Positions 41,701 through 53,289 of a stretch of 64,000 nt of DNA are shown here, in pieces (within the stretch, counting starts at the first letter, position 1; the number at the start of each line of letters is the position of its first letter). The DNA is from Natrinema saccharevitans (GTDB lineage Archaea; Halobacteriota; Halobacteria; Halobacteriales; Natrialbaceae): the NCBI RefSeq assembly GCF_001953745.1, contig NZ_LWLN01000001.1, positions 310,001-374,000 on the forward strand, written 5' to 3'. A program made the position numbers and the translations under genes. A model generated the notes under the pieces. It did no database searches and had not been told where the DNA came from. It saw nothing but the letters and a program-made list of their open reading frames with translations.

Positions 41701-42111
41701 ATGAACGGCGACAGCGACATGACACTGGCGTTCGAACTCGAGGCGCTGAAGGAACTCGCCTCGCCCGAGCGCGTGTTCGAAGACGCCAGAGGGTGGACCG
41801 AGTACATCGGCGTCGTCTCCGAGAAGCCGACCTACGTCGTCACGAATTTCACCCGGAAGAACCGCATCCGCCAGGACTTCTTCTCCGGGCCCCGGGGCAA
41901 AGCCGAGAGCCTCGAGGGCGTCAAAGACCAGTTCGATACCGGGCGCTACGTCTACGTCGGAGCCAGCGAAGAGGACGAGCAGTTGGCCGAGGAGGTCGAC
42001 TGGGAGTATCTGGCGGTCGAGGACGCCGCCGACGCGGCCGACTGGATCATCGCCTCGAGCGCCGAGGACGAGGACGACGAGGCCGAAGAGGTCCGCGACG
42101 ACTGGCCGTAA
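41701..42111 (+). CDS. conserved haloarchaeal protein (probably DUF7124 family)
   Basis: 136 residues. Blocks A-F-E-L-E-A-L-K-E-L-A-S-P, W-T-E-Y-I-G-V-V-S-E-K-P-T-Y-V-V, F-T-R-K-N-R-I-R-Q-D-F-F-S-G-P-R-G-K and the acidic tail mark a haloarchaeal family of unknown role. The arginine- and lysine-rich central stretch suggests contact with nucleic acid, though that is inference only. The gene is followed by the hairpin-array region at 42159-42303. Confidence 0.75.
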   Translation: MNGDSDMTLAFELEALKELASPERVFEDARGWTEYIGVVSEKPTYVVTNFTRKNRIRQDFFSGPRGKAESLEGVKDQFDTGRYVYVGASEEDEQLAEEVDWEYLAVEDAADAADWIIASSAEDEDDEAEEVRDDWP

Positions 42112-42471
42112 ACGACCGCGCATTTTCGGCGTGATTTCCGAGTTGCCCGACGAGTAGTGCCACGATGGCAGGACACGATCTCCGATCGTCCCGTGTCCTG
42201 CCATCGTGGCGACAGGGACTCCCTCGCCCTCCCCAGCCGATTCGTTCGTGGTTCGAGAGACCGATGGTCTCTCGTCATCACGAAAGACGCTTCGCGTCTT
42301 TCGAACGACTCCCGCAGGTCGCTCACTCATCCCTCGCGCGGTGTCACTGGTCGCCTTCGCTGGCGCTCAGTCGCCCGCAGCGCGCGCCACAGCAATCAGA
42401 AGTCGGGGAGGGATCGAGTGCGCCAGTCCCGAGTCGTCGCCCTTAAGCCCGCTCCGGCCGAACGACGGGCA
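42112..42471. other. 360-bp intergenic region with a hairpin array
   Basis: No coding frame is convincing. Three perfect hairpins lie in a row (listed separately at 42159-42303), followed by a region with a weaker cgcc-ttcgct-ggcg hairpin near 42355. Confidence 0.6.
42159..42303. repeat. array of three perfect inverted repeats
   Basis: Hairpin 1 has 19-bp arms (42159-42177 and 42192-42210) around a 14-nt loop. Hairpin 2 has 9-bp arms (42254-42262 and 42266-42274) around gat. Hairpin 3 has 10-bp arms (42281-42290 and 42294-42303) around ttc. All arms are perfect complements. They may form a structured RNA or be the trace of a mobile element; no T-run typical of a terminator follows. Confidence 0.85.
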
Positions 42472-43008
42472 ATGGCAGGCCCCGGCGCTCCGGGTGCGGA
42501 CGGCGGCGATCGGCTCGAGTTACCCTGCGGGGAACATCTCGACCCCCACGAGATCGATCTGGGGATGCGCGAGTACGACTGTCCCTGCGGGGACGGCCAC
42601 GCGGTCGTCACGGACGTCCACCCGCCCTCTCGGTTCTTTCCCGAATCGCTGGTGACCGTCCTGCGGGAGACGATCGACACCGACGACGAGTTCGCGGAGT
42701 TCGGCACGCCCCACCTGCTGGGGGTCGTCCTGGAGGAGTTCCCCGAGGCGGTCGTCGTTCACGACGCCAGCGACGACGGCGCGGTCGGCTACACGCTCGT
42801 CTGGGTCACCGACTTCGACGCCCGCCGGCTCCACGAGGTCGTCGTCGAACTCGTCGTCGAACTCATGGAACACGCGATTAGCCACGCCGACGACGACGCC
42901 GCCGTCTCCGAGTTCGAGTCCCAGATGCTCGAGTTCGACGTCGAGGCGTTCGTCGAGCAGTACCGGCGGGAACGGGAGTTCGAGAGCGAACACGACCGCG
43001 CGTTGTGA
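42472..43008 (+). CDS. conserved haloarchaeal protein (probably DUF5815 family)
   Basis: 178 residues. The conserved N-terminal block D-L-G-M-R-E-Y-D-C-P-C-G-D-G-H carries a CxC and histidine that could hold a metal. Further blocks are H-P-P-S-R-F-F-P-E-S-L-V, H-L-L-G-V-V-L-E-E-F-P-E and V-V-E-L-V-V-E-L-M-E-H-A-I-S-H-A-D-D-D-A-A-V. Function is unknown. Its stop codon lies at the right border of the tnpB element, suggesting that the element inserted exactly at, or immediately after, the gene's end. Confidence 0.8.
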   Translation: MAGPGAPGADGGDRLELPCGEHLDPHEIDLGMREYDCPCGDGHAVVTDVHPPSRFFPESLVTVLRETIDTDDEFAEFGTPHLLGVVLEEFPEAVVVHDASDDGAVGYTLVWVTDFDARRLHEVVVELVVELMEHAISHADDDAAVSEFESQMLEFDVEAFVEQYRREREFESEHDRAL

Positions 43009-43012
43009 ACCG

Positions 43013-43034
43013 CCACGGGCGCGGTGGCCCGTGG
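43013..43034 (-). ncRNA. putative right-end hairpin, possible omega-RNA 3' region
   Basis: The arms ccacgggc (43013-43020) and gcccgtgg (43027-43034) are perfect 8-bp complements just downstream of the tnpB stop. In active TnpB elements the guide RNA scaffold overlaps this region. Whether a transcript exists is not shown. Confidence 0.45.
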
Positions 43035-43045
43035 CTTCCCGTGGA

Positions 43046-44317
43046 TTAGTCTGACACACCCGCGACACCATCGGCATGATGACCTCTGGCGGTGTCGTGG
43101 GTCACGGTCGGCTGGTCCACACAGCCCGATGCCTGCCGTCGCAACTTCCGCACAGTGGGAAGTGTCTTGAGAGCAGGCACATTCCTATCCAGTTTCTCCA
43201 ATTCTTTCTTGGCGATGTTGATGGCCGCGTTCCGGTCAGCGTGGTCTTGGCGGCCACACTCTACACACTTGAATCGCTTCTTGTTCCGGTTTGCACGAGT
43301 CGTATACTCGCACGTGGTAAGTGAACACGCCTGACTCGTGTATTCAGGGTTAATCGCCTCGCTCGGGATGCCTTGGAACGCGGCTTTGTACGTGATGAAC
43401 TCCCGAAGTTTGCGGAACGGAAGTGAGTGGAGACGACGGTTCATCCGGGTACCATAGTCAATCGAGTCCCGCATCTCTTTGAGGTCTTCAAAGACGATGA
43501 CGGGGGTCTCAAACCGTGACACCCACTCCACGACTCGTCGAGAGACTTTGTGGAGCTGGTCGTGAACGAACCGTTCCTCCTTCTGCTCGAACGCCCGGTC
43601 AAATGACGACTTCCCTGCGTTCTGCATCCGCTTTCGCATCGTGAAGTACCGATGCCGTTCTTTCTTGATTTCAGGGAAGTCGATGACCACCGAGTCACCA
43701 ATGTCGTTCTCGTGGAGGGCAGCGAGAGCAACGCAGTCCTCGTTAATACCCACACCAACCACTGTTCGTGACTCCGCTTTGTCTTGGACTTCGGTTTCGG
43801 TGTGGGTGATGTTGATGTGGAGTTCGTAGTTCCCGTTCCGCTGTATCGCTTCCGCCGTTCCAACACGCCACTCATCGGATTGGATAGCTTGGCGAAGTTG
43901 TTCAAGAGAGTCGAGCGAGCCACTGAGTGTCCCCTTCACCGGGTTGTACGGTTTCGCACTGACCCGATAGCGGATGCAGTCGTCTTTGAGGAACAGGTTG
44001 TAGCCTTCCTCGTAGTTCGACCGGAGCGGGTATGCACCGCCTTTGGTGTGGCTGGGTTGGTTATAGTCGTCGTACTCGTAGTAATTCTCCATCGCTTCCA
44101 GCGATTTCTGTACGACGAGCTGAGCGGTGTTGTTCACGAGGTTGGCGTCAGACTCCAAGTCCTGCCGAATCTCATCCCAGTCCTCACCGTTCTTCGCTCG
44201 CCGGATCGTTTCGTTGTACACGCGCCGGGCTTCAAGGAAGGCGTCATCGAGAAGTCGCTGACCGTCCTCGTCGGGTTGAAGTTGGAAGACGAGTGTTTTG
44301 GTCAGCGACTTCTGCAT
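43046..44317 (-). CDS. tnpB: TnpB-family RNA-guided nuclease homologue with substituted RuvC Asp
   Basis: 423 residues, near full length for TnpB. The fold is complete: the HTH/OB-like N-terminal part (1-180), RuvC, and a zinc ribbon C331-C336 / C351-C354. The second catalytic residue (E277 in V-F-E-D-L-K) and the third (D361 in A-D-R-N-A-A) are present. The first catalytic position reads G-V-G-I-N-E-D (G190, codon GGT at 43748-43750) where the family has G-V-D. A single base change, GAT to GGT, explains it. Cleavage is therefore expected to be lost, while guided DNA binding could remain. G+C is lower than in neighbours. Confidence 0.92.
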   Translation of the reverse strand: MQKSLTKTLVFQLQPDEDGQRLLDDAFLEARRVYNETIRRAKNGEDWDEIRQDLESDANLVNNTAQLVVQKSLEAMENYYEYDDYNQPSHTKGGAYPLRSNYEEGYNLFLKDDCIRYRVSAKPYNPVKGTLSGSLDSLEQLRQAIQSDEWRVGTAEAIQRNGNYELHINITHTETEVQDKAESRTVVGVGINEDCVALAALHENDIGDSVVIDFPEIKKERHRYFTMRKRMQNAGKSSFDRAFEQKEERFVHDQLHKVSRRVVEWVSRFETPVIVFEDLKEMRDSIDYGTRMNRRLHSLPFRKLREFITYKAAFQGIPSEAINPEYTSQACSLTTCEYTTRANRNKKRFKCVECGRQDHADRNAAINIAKKELEKLDRNVPALKTLPTVRKLRRQASGCVDQPTVTHDTARGHHADGVAGVSD

Positions 44318-44391
44318 ACCCTAATCGTCGTACTGCGGTCTTGTAAAGGTATAGAACACGGTTGATAGGTTGGCCGAGTGTCGGGCTTCAC

Positions 44392-44413
44392 CCCCGACCA
44401 CGGTGGGTCGGGG
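44392..44413. repeat. left-end hairpin of the tnpB element or terminator
   Basis: Arms ccccgacc (44392-44399) and ggtcgggg (44406-44413) form a perfect 8-bp stem around six bases. It lies between the tnpB start and the kinase gene's stop codon at 44431. Confidence 0.55.
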
Positions 44414-44430
44414 TACTCGCCCTGGCTCTT

Positions 44431-46824
44431 CTAGTATAGATCGGCCACGTCCCCGTCCTCGAACGAGACGGCCAGTCGGAGCCCACCCGCCGCGCTCTCC
44501 TCGACCGCGATCGACCAGCCGTGGGCCTCGATCACCTCGGAGACGATCGCCAGCCCGAAGCCGGTCCCCTCCGGCTCGGTGCTGTAGCCGGACTCGAGAA
44601 TCGCGTCGCGTTCGTCGGGATCGACGCCGGGGCCGTCGTCGCCGATCGCGAACCCGTCGGCGGTCCGCTCGAGCGTGATCGTCACGTCGTCGCCGACGTG
44701 TTCGCGGGCGTTGCGGAAGACGTTCTCGAAGCAGACCTGCAATCGGTCCGCGTCGGCCTCGACCGTCGGTAGCGGCGTCTCGCGGACGAGATCGAGGTCT
44801 GGATCGACGGTCCGGCGGGCCCGATCGACGACCGCGTCGAGATCGACCGGCTCCGTCTCGGTGAGTCGCTGGCCGCTCCGAGCGAGCGCGAGGACGTTCT
44901 CGATGAGCGTCTCCATCCGCTCGAGCGCCCAGTCGATCTCCTCGCGGTAGCGCTCGCCCTCGCCGTCGACGTGGGCCGCGAGGTTCTCGAGGTGGCCCGC
45001 CGCGAGGGTCAGCGGGCTCCGCAGGTCGTGGGAGACGGTACTGGCGAAGGCTTCGAGGCGGTCGTTCTGGCGCTCGAGTTCGGCCGTCCGCGCGGCGAGT
45101 TCGGCCTCGCGATGGGCCCGCTCGAGGGCGGCCTCGACGTTGGCCGCGAGGATGCGCGCGAACGTGATCGTCTCGGCGTCGAAATCGTTGGGCGTCGTCG
45201 AACCGGCGATGAAGATTCCCGCGTCGCCCAGCGGGATGTGGATCTCGCTCCGGATCGGCGTCTCGGGGTTGCGAACGTTATCGGAACGGCGGACGTCGCC
45301 GTGGACGAGCGTTTCGCCGGCCACGAAAGCGTCCCAGGCGATGCTGTCGGGGCCGAGTGCCGGCACCGTCCCGAGCAGTTCTTCCGTCCGGTCGGTCGTC
45401 GCCGCCGGGACGAGAACGCCGTGTTCGTCCCGTCGTTCGGTGGGTCGTTCGATCCCTGCGGTCGCGTCGGTGGCCGACGCGGACCGCGTCGCTGGCCGCT
45501 CTTCGTACAGGTGGACGGCGTTGACTTCGAGCGATAGCGCATCGCGGGCGATCTCGGTCGCGACGCGAGCGACCTCGTCGGTTCGTTCGGCGGCCATCAG
45601 GCGACGGGTGCCCTCGTGGAGGCGGTGGATGCGCCGCTCGCGTTCCTTGCGATCGCTGATGTCGCGGATCACGCCGACGCTGCCGGTGAACGTCCCGTGT
45701 TCGTCGACCAGCGGCGCGACGTTGTTCTCGACGAGCAACGGGTCGCCGCCGACGGGCTCTAACTGCATCTCGTAGGTCTCCCAGGTCCGATCCTCGTCGG
45801 CCAGGATCTCACGGAGTGTCGCCGTCGCACGTTCGACGTCCTCGTCGGGCATGTAGGCGCTCGGGTGAGCGCCGACGAGGTCGGCACGCGTCGTTCCGAG
45901 GACGGCCGCCATCGCCTCGTTGACCATCTCGATCCGCCCGTCCGCGCCGAGGACGAACATCGGATCGCCGACGGTGTCGACGAGCGTTCGATACCGCTCG
46001 AGTTCTCGCTCCCGACGCTTTTGTTCGGCGATGTCGGTGTAGATCGCGTACTCGTGGACCGCATCGCCGAGACCGATCGCGAACACGCGGATCAGGAACT
46101 CCCGAGGCCCCTCCGCGGTCACCCGTTCGGCGACGGTGGTCACGCTCCCGCCGACGCCGCTCGTCCCGAGGACGTCGACCGACTCCGAGCCGTCGGGGAC
46201 GAGCCGGTCCTCGACCGACGTTCCGACGAGCGTCTCCCGGTCGTAGCCGAACATCTCCTCGAACGCCGGATTGACGTCGAGAATCCGGTTGCCGTCGTCA
46301 CGAACCGTCAACACGACCGGATCGGGAATGTTCTCGAACAGCGAGCGAAAGCGGTCCCGCTCGGTCGCGGCGGCCCCATCAGAACGGGGATCGGTCGGCG
46401 TCTCGCCGTGCCCCGTCTCGCCGACGGCCCGTCGAATCTGTGCGAGTAGCCGCTCGAGCGAATCCTCGTGGCCTCTCGGGACGTAGCCGGCCAGCCCGGC
46501 CCCGGCGGCGTCGCTCGCGAGCAGTTCGTCGCCGTCGCCGGTGTAGAGGACGAACGGGACGGTCGCCCCCTCGTCGGCCGCGATGCGGTCGTACAGCGTC
46601 AGCGCGCTCGTCTCACCGAGATCGCGTTCGGTGACGACACAGGTGCCCTCGGACGCCCCCACGAGCGCGTCGCGGAGCGCGGCCGGTGTCGCGACGGGGA
46701 CGGCCGTGAGCGCGTCCGCCGCTGACTCGAGGGCGTCGACGGTCCGCCGCCGGCGCTCGGGAGATGGATCGGCGTAGATAACGGTAAGCGATCGAGAAAA
46801 GCGGTCCGAACCGGACTCAACCAT
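44431..46824 (-). CDS. multi-PAS/GAF sensor histidine kinase
   Basis: 797 residues from the ATG at 46824; an in-frame ATG at 46842 adds six. The order of domains is a receiver-like N-terminal part (15-130), PAS domains at about 150-270 and 275-390, a GAF domain at about 400-560, a HisKA helix pair with the phosphorylated histidine in S-T-V-S-H-D-L-R-S-P-L-T, and a HATPase domain (N-V-F-R-N-A-R-E-H, D-D-G-P-G-V-D and G-T-G-F-G-L-A-I-V). No transmembrane segment is evident, so it senses an internal cue. No cognate regulator gene is adjacent. Confidence 0.93.
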   Translation of the reverse strand: MVESGSDRFSRSLTVIYADPSPERRRRTVDALESAADALTAVPVATPAALRDALVGASEGTCVVTERDLGETSALTLYDRIAADEGATVPFVLYTGDGDELLASDAAGAGLAGYVPRGHEDSLERLLAQIRRAVGETGHGETPTDPRSDGAAATERDRFRSLFENIPDPVVLTVRDDGNRILDVNPAFEEMFGYDRETLVGTSVEDRLVPDGSESVDVLGTSGVGGSVTTVAERVTAEGPREFLIRVFAIGLGDAVHEYAIYTDIAEQKRRERELERYRTLVDTVGDPMFVLGADGRIEMVNEAMAAVLGTTRADLVGAHPSAYMPDEDVERATATLREILADEDRTWETYEMQLEPVGGDPLLVENNVAPLVDEHGTFTGSVGVIRDISDRKERERRIHRLHEGTRRLMAAERTDEVARVATEIARDALSLEVNAVHLYEERPATRSASATDATAGIERPTERRDEHGVLVPAATTDRTEELLGTVPALGPDSIAWDAFVAGETLVHGDVRRSDNVRNPETPIRSEIHIPLGDAGIFIAGSTTPNDFDAETITFARILAANVEAALERAHREAELAARTAELERQNDRLEAFASTVSHDLRSPLTLAAGHLENLAAHVDGEGERYREEIDWALERMETLIENVLALARSGQRLTETEPVDLDAVVDRARRTVDPDLDLVRETPLPTVEADADRLQVCFENVFRNAREHVGDDVTITLERTADGFAIGDDGPGVDPDERDAILESGYSTEPEGTGFGLAIVSEVIEAHGWSIAVEESAAGGLRLAVSFEDGDVADLY

Positions 46825-46937
46825 CTGATTGCTCCGAAGCAAGGAACGAGTCGTGATAAGGAATTCGGCCGAGCCGCGCAGTCATAATCGACACTAATGC
46901 AAGCGGAAGCGTGCCTGAATACGGGAGTTATTCACAC

Positions 46938-47020
46938 CTATAGTCGCTCTTGAAAGTCAATGCACACCCGATCGCAGGACAGCGTTGTGATCGGTGTGTA
47001 ACTCGTTTCAAGAGCTACTA
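46938..47020. repeat. palindromic repeat element, copy 5
   Basis: The left arm runs tatagtcgctcttgaaag, then tcaatgcacacccgatcgc. The right arm runs gatcggtgtgtaactcg, then tttcaagagctacta. Arms pair along most of their length. The terminal tagtcgctcttgaaa and tttcaagagctacta match each other imperfectly. It lies about 150 bp before the carB start. Confidence 0.85.
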
Positions 47021-47088
47021 TGGCCGACGGAGACCGGTCGTCGGAACCCGAAATCGGTGTCTCCGGGGCCCGTCCGCCGTCGTGGGTT

Positions 47089-47117
47089 CGAATTTCGAAA
47101 ATCGATTTCGAGATTCG
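47089..47117. promoter_or_regulatory. 29-bp imperfect palindrome upstream of carB
   Basis: The half-sites cgaat (47089-47093), tcgaaa (47095-47100), tttcga (47106-47111) and attcg (47113-47117) are mirror-symmetric around atcga. The site lies about 50-80 nt before the carB ATG and upstream of a TATA-like cttattac (47132-47139), as expected for a regulator site. Confidence 0.4.
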
Positions 47118-47169
47118 TACTGTATCGTGGGGCTTATTACGATGTGCGAACTCCGATCCGACAAGACAA

Positions 47170-50346
<3,177 letters not shown>

Positions 50347-50483
50347 CACGCTCCTCGGCGTCTCTTTCTGACGCGGTGTGCTTTCTTTCCGGTCCGGCCA
50401 AGCGCAGCGGCGCTGTCGGCCTCGTGTCTCCCGTAGCGGAGACGGGGCCGGAACCGGTGCGGTGGTTGATCGACCGACGCCGC

Positions 50484-52157
50484 TCACTCGAAGTCGTACC
50501 AGTCGAAGCGCTCGACGGCGTAGCGGTAGGACAGCGGCGGCGCGAGCAGGCCGGCGACCAGCACGAGCCAGGCCCCGATCGTGATCGCTCGGGCCGAGAC
50601 CTCGACGTCGGGCAGCGGCGTCAACGCGGCCGCGGCCCGGAGCAGGCCGGCGATCGTCTCCGGAGCCTCGAGGTAGAGGACGGCGGCCGCGATCGCCGGC
50701 AGCGCGATCGCCAGCGTGTAGACGAGGAAGGCGGTCTTGCTCGGCATCACCGCCTCGCGGTTGTTGGTCACGCTGACGCTGCCGAAGCGGGGGAACGCCG
50801 AGCCGATCCCGGACGCCAGCGCCGGCGTGACGACCGCCCCGATGACGGTGCCGGCGACGAGGACGGCGGTCCGCTCGAGCGAGAGGGGACTGACGGCCCC
50901 GAGGACGAGCGGGACGAGCGCTGCGAACGGGACGGCGACGAGGGCGGCGGCGACGATCCGGCCGCGGATCGCGTCCCGGCCGGTGAGCGTCGAGGTGACG
51001 ACGGCGGGTAGCGCCGGGCCGAGGTCGCCCAGCGGGTTGAGCGTGAACAGCGCGCCGGCCGCCCAGACGACGTACAGACAGAACAGCGCGACCATGAACG
51101 ACGGGACGGTCCCGGCTTCGATGATCTGCTGGACGAACCCCAGCGCGCCCAAAAGCGGGTAGCCGACGTACGCGAGCCGGATCGGCGAGCGCTTCGTCCG
51201 TCGGATCGCCGTCACGGTCACGGTTCGGACTGGTCGCGTGAGGACGCTCGAGAGGGCTCCAGTGAGCCGGTCGTCGGCTCGTTCCCCGGTCGGTTCGGGG
51301 TCGTCATCCTCGGTTCGGGCCGGATCGGCGAACCAGTGGGTCCGTGCGCCGGCCGTCCCGACGATGAGGGCGATACCGACGACGAGCAGCGAGCCGACGG
51401 CCGCGCCGCCGATCGCGGCTACCGACGGATCGACGACGGGGACGCCGACCAGTAGCAGGTGACCGGGCCAGCCCAGCGGGCTGGCCTGCAGGTGTCGAAA
51501 GAGCGTCGCCGCGATCTCGTTGATTCCCCCGGTCATGATCACGCCGAAGTACGCGACCCAGAAGGCGGCGAACAGCAGCGTCCGGTATCTGGCGATCGGT
51601 TCGTAGGCGGTGATCAGGTGCCGGATCCAGACGCCGACGGCGAACCCGACCGGGACGGCGGTCGCGATGATCACAACCAGAAAAAGCGGCGCGACGAGAA
51701 CGGGCGAGACGGTCCCCGCACCGGCGGCAAACGCCGCGGCGAACGCCACCGCCGGCAGCAGTACCCAGACCAGAAAGCGCGCGATCTCGGCACCGACGAG
51801 ACCGACGACGGCGTTGCGGACCGACGTCGACAACAGGAGAAAGGCCGGTTCGTCGACGTCGGCGGTCGTCGTGACCGCCCGCATGACGGACATGACGACC
51901 AGAAACAGCCAGAGAAGCGCCGTCCCACCGGTGACGAACTCGGTGACCGTCGCGGTGCCGGACGCGGACAGCGAGCCGGCGGCGGCGCGCTCGCCCAGCT
52001 CCGGCAGGAAGAGGACGCCGACCGCCGTGATCGGCCCCAGCGCGATCAACAGGGCGACCGCGATCAGTAACAGTCGCGTCCGGTTGTCCACGATGGCACG
52101 AGCTGTCCGCCGGAACTCCGTTTCGGTAATCGTACGCACGATCGCGACCTGCCCCAT
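50484..52157 (-). CDS. ABC transporter permease
   Basis: 557 residues with about 12 hydrophobic segments in two repeats. The first half begins with a cytoplasmic N terminus and then L-L-L-I-A-V-A-L-L-I-A-L-G-P. A cytoplasmic loop near residues 285-320 (acidic) separates the two halves. The C terminus ends R-F-D-W-Y-D-F-E. It diverges from an ATPase gene at 52321 and is probably its partner in an ABC-type exporter. The substrate cannot be predicted. Confidence 0.85.
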   Translation of the reverse strand: MGQVAIVRTITETEFRRTARAIVDNRTRLLLIAVALLIALGPITAVGVLFLPELGERAAAGSLSASGTATVTEFVTGGTALLWLFLVVMSVMRAVTTTADVDEPAFLLLSTSVRNAVVGLVGAEIARFLVWVLLPAVAFAAAFAAGAGTVSPVLVAPLFLVVIIATAVPVGFAVGVWIRHLITAYEPIARYRTLLFAAFWVAYFGVIMTGGINEIAATLFRHLQASPLGWPGHLLLVGVPVVDPSVAAIGGAAVGSLLVVGIALIVGTAGARTHWFADPARTEDDDPEPTGERADDRLTGALSSVLTRPVRTVTVTAIRRTKRSPIRLAYVGYPLLGALGFVQQIIEAGTVPSFMVALFCLYVVWAAGALFTLNPLGDLGPALPAVVTSTLTGRDAIRGRIVAAALVAVPFAALVPLVLGAVSPLSLERTAVLVAGTVIGAVVTPALASGIGSAFPRFGSVSVTNNREAVMPSKTAFLVYTLAIALPAIAAAVLYLEAPETIAGLLRAAAALTPLPDVEVSARAITIGAWLVLVAGLLAPPLSYRYAVERFDWYDFE

Positions 52158-52291
52158 CAGCGATCACCTCGAGTCGATCGCAGCGCGTGAGGACGGACGG
52201 GTCTCATGGTCGGATCCGCGTGACCCACCCAGTAAAATATTCGGTTTCTGTCATCACCGCGGCGTTCGGCGACCGGTACTTGTGACATACG

Positions 52292-52301
52292 TTTAATTAT
52301 A
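52292..52301 (+). promoter_or_regulatory. TATA-like box of the ABC ATPase gene
   Basis: The run tttaattata lies 20-29 nt before the ATG at 52321, consistent with a leaderless or nearly leaderless transcript. Confidence 0.5.
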
Positions 52302-52320
52302 CCGGCGCGAAAGGACGCCT

Positions 52321-53100
52321 ATGAGCCCTGCCGACGCCCTCGCTATCGAAACCGACGGCCTGACGAAACGGTACGGCGAAACGACGGCGGTCGACGACCT
52401 GACGATGCAAGTCGAGCGCGGCACCGTCTACGGCTTTCTCGGCCCCAACGGCGCGGGGAAGACGACCACGATGCGAATACTGACGACGCTGACGAAGCCG
52501 ACCGCAGGAGCGGCGAGCGTCGCCGGCCGCTCGATCGTCGACCGCGAGTCGGTCACCCCCCACATCGGCTACCTGCCCGAGGAACCGCCGGTCTACGACG
52601 AACTCACCGGCCGGGAACAGCTCGAGTACGCCGCCGGGCTGCGCGACATGCCCGAGGGCGAGGCGACCGACCGAATCGAATCGCTGCTCGAGCGGTTCGA
52701 CCTGCTCGCGGACGCGAACAAGCGCATCGAGGACTACTCGAAGGGGATGCGCCAGAAGGTCGGCGTCATCCAGGCGGTGTTGCACGAGCCCGACGTGGCC
52801 TTCCTCGACGAGCCGACGAGCGGGCTCGACCCCCGCGCGGCCCGGACGATGCGCGACACCATCGCCGACCTCGCCGACCGCGAGATGACCATCTTCCTCT
52901 CGACGCACATCCTCCCCGTCGTCGACGAACTGGCCGACACGATCGGCGTCCTCCACGACGGCGCACTCGTCGCCGAGGACGACCCCGACCGGCTCAAGAC
53001 CCGCGCCGAAACCGGCGACGCCCGCAGTCTGGAAGACGCCTTCCTCGAGATCACTCGTGACCACGACGACGAGGTGGCGGCCGAACCGTCCGCGAAGTGA
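52321..53100 (+). CDS. ABC transporter ATP-binding protein
   Basis: 259 residues. Walker A is G-P-N-G-A-G-K-T-T-T near residue 40. The signature region is Y-S-K-G-M-R-Q-K, a known variant of LSGGQ in exporter-type ATPases. Walker B is V-A-F-L-D-E-P-T-S-G-L-D-P. The H-loop is in F-L-S-T-H-I-L. It energises export with the divergently transcribed permease at 50484. The C-terminal 40 residues form an acidic tail. Confidence 0.95.
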   Translation: MSPADALAIETDGLTKRYGETTAVDDLTMQVERGTVYGFLGPNGAGKTTTMRILTTLTKPTAGAASVAGRSIVDRESVTPHIGYLPEEPPVYDELTGREQLEYAAGLRDMPEGEATDRIESLLERFDLLADANKRIEDYSKGMRQKVGVIQAVLHEPDVAFLDEPTSGLDPRAARTMRDTIADLADREMTIFLSTHILPVVDELADTIGVLHDGALVAEDDPDRLKTRAETGDARSLEDAFLEITRDHDDEVAAEPSAK

Positions 53101-53275
53101 TCCTGTGAGTCGATCGGTCCGTCGCCGATCGCCCGTCTCCCTGCGCCGCCACGATGGGATCGCGGCGATGGGGCTCCACACGAGACGTGCTAAAAACGAC
53201 GTAGCAGTGCTGAAGTTCGTTCTGTGGCGTTCGATTCCCCGTGGTTTTTAGTATTCGGCCGTTGTACGTTCGTCC

Positions 53276-53282
53276 GGAGGTG
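53276..53282 (+). promoter_or_regulatory. Shine-Dalgarno site of the small membrane gene
   Basis: ggaggtg lies 7 nt before the ATG at 53290. Such a strong ribosome binding site is uncommon among the mostly leaderless genes here, and it fixes the start. Confidence 0.6.
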
Positions 53283-53289
53283 TGAATCG

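Larger units (their letters stand above)
43009..44430 (-). mobile_element. IS1341/IS605-type element carrying a lone tnpB
   Basis: The element holds only tnpB (43046-44317, minus). A stem-loop of 8-bp arms lies just past the 3' end of tnpB (43013-43034). A second stem-loop (44392-44413, ccccgacc with ggtcgggg) lies about 75 nt before its start. No tnpA is present, so it is non-autonomous or immobile unless a TnpA acts in trans. The exact ends cannot be fixed from this window alone. Confidence 0.65.

Noticed and set aside
42159..42303. CRISPR array
   Set aside because: The inverted repeats differ from each other and are not regularly spaced direct repeats; no spacers and no cas genes.
47081..47100. 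Sequence resembling a tRNA T-loop (gggttcgaatttc)
   Set aside because: No acceptor stem or anticodon arm can be built around it; it is part of the palindrome before carB.
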